In this document: positions 38,664 to 39,598 of the stretch, one piece after another | How the letters are laid out: every line of letters begins with the position of its first letter | Position numbering within the stretch: the stretch's first letter is position 1 | IMG/VR virus record: IMGVR_UViG_3300022745_000013 | Span: 1 to 39,598 of that record | Origin: a virus | Length of the DNA: 39,598 bases | Direction: 5' to 3' (one strand) | The notes under the pieces: generated by a model | Databases searched by the model: none | What the model was told of the DNA's origin: nothing | Seen by the model: only the letters and a program-made list of their open reading frames with translations | Translations under genes and position numbers: made by a program

Positions 38664-38990
38664 TTAAACCTTCAAGATTTCACCGGAAGACAACCGAATG
38701 GCTGGACTTCCATGATTCACATCACACTCCGAATAGCAACCGGAGTAGCGGCTAGGAGCGTCTTCAAGGTTGGAGTAAATCAAAGTCACCCGCTTTTCCT
38801 TGTTGTCCCACTCCCACTTGTAGAGCCACTTGTCAAACTCAGCCCATGTCAGAAGGGGCTTGCCAGCGATTCCTTCAGCTTCTGGAGGAAGTTTCTCTCC
38901 CTCTCCAACTGAATCGACGCTAGTTTCCCCGTCTCTGCTACGGCGCGTATATGCTCGTTTAGGTTTGACAACAGTTTCTTCATCAGCCAT
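38664..38990 (-). CDS. Hypothetical pre-scaffold protein, 108 aa
   Basis: ATG at 38988-38990 (MADEETVVKPKRAYTRRSRD). The N-terminus is basic and disordered. From about residue 50 a folded domain with LTWAEFDKWLYKWEWDNKE and RYSGCYSECDVNHG ends in beta strands GEILKV. It overlaps the 103-aa gene by 142 bp in a different frame, with the overlap covering its disordered part. Unknown role. Confidence 0.58.
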   Translation of the reverse strand: MADEETVVKPKRAYTRRSRDGETSVDSVGEGEKLPPEAEGIAGKPLLTWAEFDKWLYKWEWDNKEKRVTLIYSNLEDAPSRYSGCYSECDVNHGSPAIRLSSGEILKV

Positions 38991-39160
38991 ATCTGCTCTC
39001 GTCCTTCTGTGTCCCTTGCGGGAGAATTCGCCCATTCTTGGGTGAGTCGATCATTGATAACTGTGAAAGCCTCAACAAATATCTCATCACTCAGCAACTC
39101 GTTTGCCCGCATCCCACGGGTAGATTCAAAGCGTAGTTGTGCCTCGTTTTCAGGTGTCAT
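38849..39160 (-). CDS. Conserved phage protein, 103 aa, helical
   Basis: FESTRGMRANELLSDEIFVE, FTVINDRLTQEWANSPARDT and EGREQIWLMKKLLSNLNEHI, then RAVAETGKLASIQLERERNF. This all-helical pattern (ARDTEgRE.lW) occurs widely in phage head regions, of unknown function. It starts 28 bp after the repeat protein and precedes the scaffold block. Confidence 0.7.
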   Translation of the reverse strand: MTPENEAQLRFESTRGMRANELLSDEIFVEAFTVINDRLTQEWANSPARDTEGREQIWLMKKLLSNLNEHIRAVAETGKLASIQLERERNFLQKLKESLASPF

Positions 39161-39188
39161 TGGTTTATGTTACGAATCAAGTAAAGGG

Positions 39189-39598
39189 CTACAACAGAAG
39201 GAGAATGTCTTCATCGTCTAGCTCTGCCTCTATCTGAGCCAGCAACCTAGCTTCTGCGGCCTTGTAGTCAATGTTTGCCCTGCTTGGTACTTTGACCTTC
39301 ACACCATTCAAGGAAACGCTTACAGGGGATTCTTTCTTCTTCTGCTTGGCTTGGCGAATGACAAACTGAGCGTCTTCCAAGGAATCGACTTCAATGATTC
39401 CCTTTTCAGTCTCAACTTGGTATTTCTTCTTCCTGCCTGCGCCTGAAGCCTCACCACTCCAAGTAAGTACTGCACTTCCACCTGTGATGGAATAAACGCC
39501 AGGATTCGCCGTTAGTGTGTAGTTGGTAATTCCAACCTTCACCATGTTTGCAGAGCCACCCGTCACCGAGTACGAGCCTGCAAGGGCAGTTATCTTTC
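39189..39598 (-). CDS. Repeat-bearing virion protein (C-terminal part)
   Basis: Continuation of the gene at 1-1108. Bases 39503-39598 are the duplicated overlap. It encodes the last repeats (ending YSITGGSAVLTWSG), a basic segment GRKKKYQVETEKGIIEVDSL, and a helical acidic tail AEARLLAQIEAELDDEDILL. The tail lies 28 bp before the next gene. The C-terminus could be an assembly or docking segment. Confidence 0.8.
   Translation of the reverse strand, partial: KITALAGSYSVTGGSANMVKVGITNYTLTANPGVYSITGGSAVLTWSGEASGAGRKKKYQVETEKGIIEVDSLEDAQFVIRQAKQKKKESPVSVSLNGVKVKVPSRANIDYKAAEARLLAQIEAELDDEDILLLL
39503..39598. repeat. Terminal direct repeat, right copy (circular overlap)
   Basis: Identical to bases 1-96. 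The unique circle therefore ends at 39502. Confidence 0.95.

Overview
The window is one complete temperate bacteriophage genome, not a piece of a bacterial chromosome. The first 96 bases recur exactly as the last 96 (39503-39598), and one gene reads in frame across the join, so this is a circular map of 39,502 bp. The virion genes are a P22-like portal, an adaptor, a beta-propeller-type tail hub, several glutamine/glycine-rich ejection-type proteins, a scaffold and a DUF5309-type capsid. No long tape-measure gene is present. Together this indicates a short-tailed (podovirus) particle. Intermediate GC content and family resemblances suggest a Gram-negative, probably betaproteobacterial (Burkholderiales-like) host. 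The host assignment is inference.

The layout is lambdoid. A switch at about 13.33-14.29 kb holds a Cro-like gene (-), a CI-like repressor (+) and two operator clusters built on TTGTAAT/ATTACAA. The operon leaving it on the minus strand (the PR equivalent, 13.5 to 7.2 kb) encodes in order: a small HTH protein, a SNF2 helicase fused to a DNA methyltransferase, another HTH protein, an O-like initiator with internal iterons, a P-like helper, small wHTH proteins, NinB, NinG, a MazG-like protein, a zinc ribbon, and a wHTH protein in the position of lambda Q. A strong terminator (7155-7182) then separates it from the late genes.

The operon leaving on the plus strand (the PL equivalent, 14.3 to 22.4 kb) is a tightly overlapping run of small genes. 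It includes an HNH endonuclease, an Erf annealing protein, an SSB-like protein, an XRE regulator, a DUF4224-like gene that may be the excisionase, and a tyrosine integrase. The integrase is followed by an attP with repeated arm sites and a tRNA-anticodon-like core.

The late genes are on the minus strand and wrap around the map. From 7.1 to 0 kb: small terminase candidate, large terminase, portal and surface proteins. From 39.2 to 22.7 kb: end of the repeat-bearing protein, scaffold, capsid, neck, ejection proteins, tail fibre, lysis cassette (two membrane proteins, M15 endolysin, secreted HNH protein, 3TM holin), and last a large zincin-motif protein beside attP.

Two plus-strand genes interrupt the late region: an HNH endonuclease between neck genes, and a short membrane protein with its own promoter that looks like a lysogeny-expressed moron. 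No tRNA gene and no CRISPR array were seen. No gene-free stretch exceeds 300 bp. The longest are 14041-14325 (terminator, operators, one doubtful ORF) and 22389-22674 (attP).
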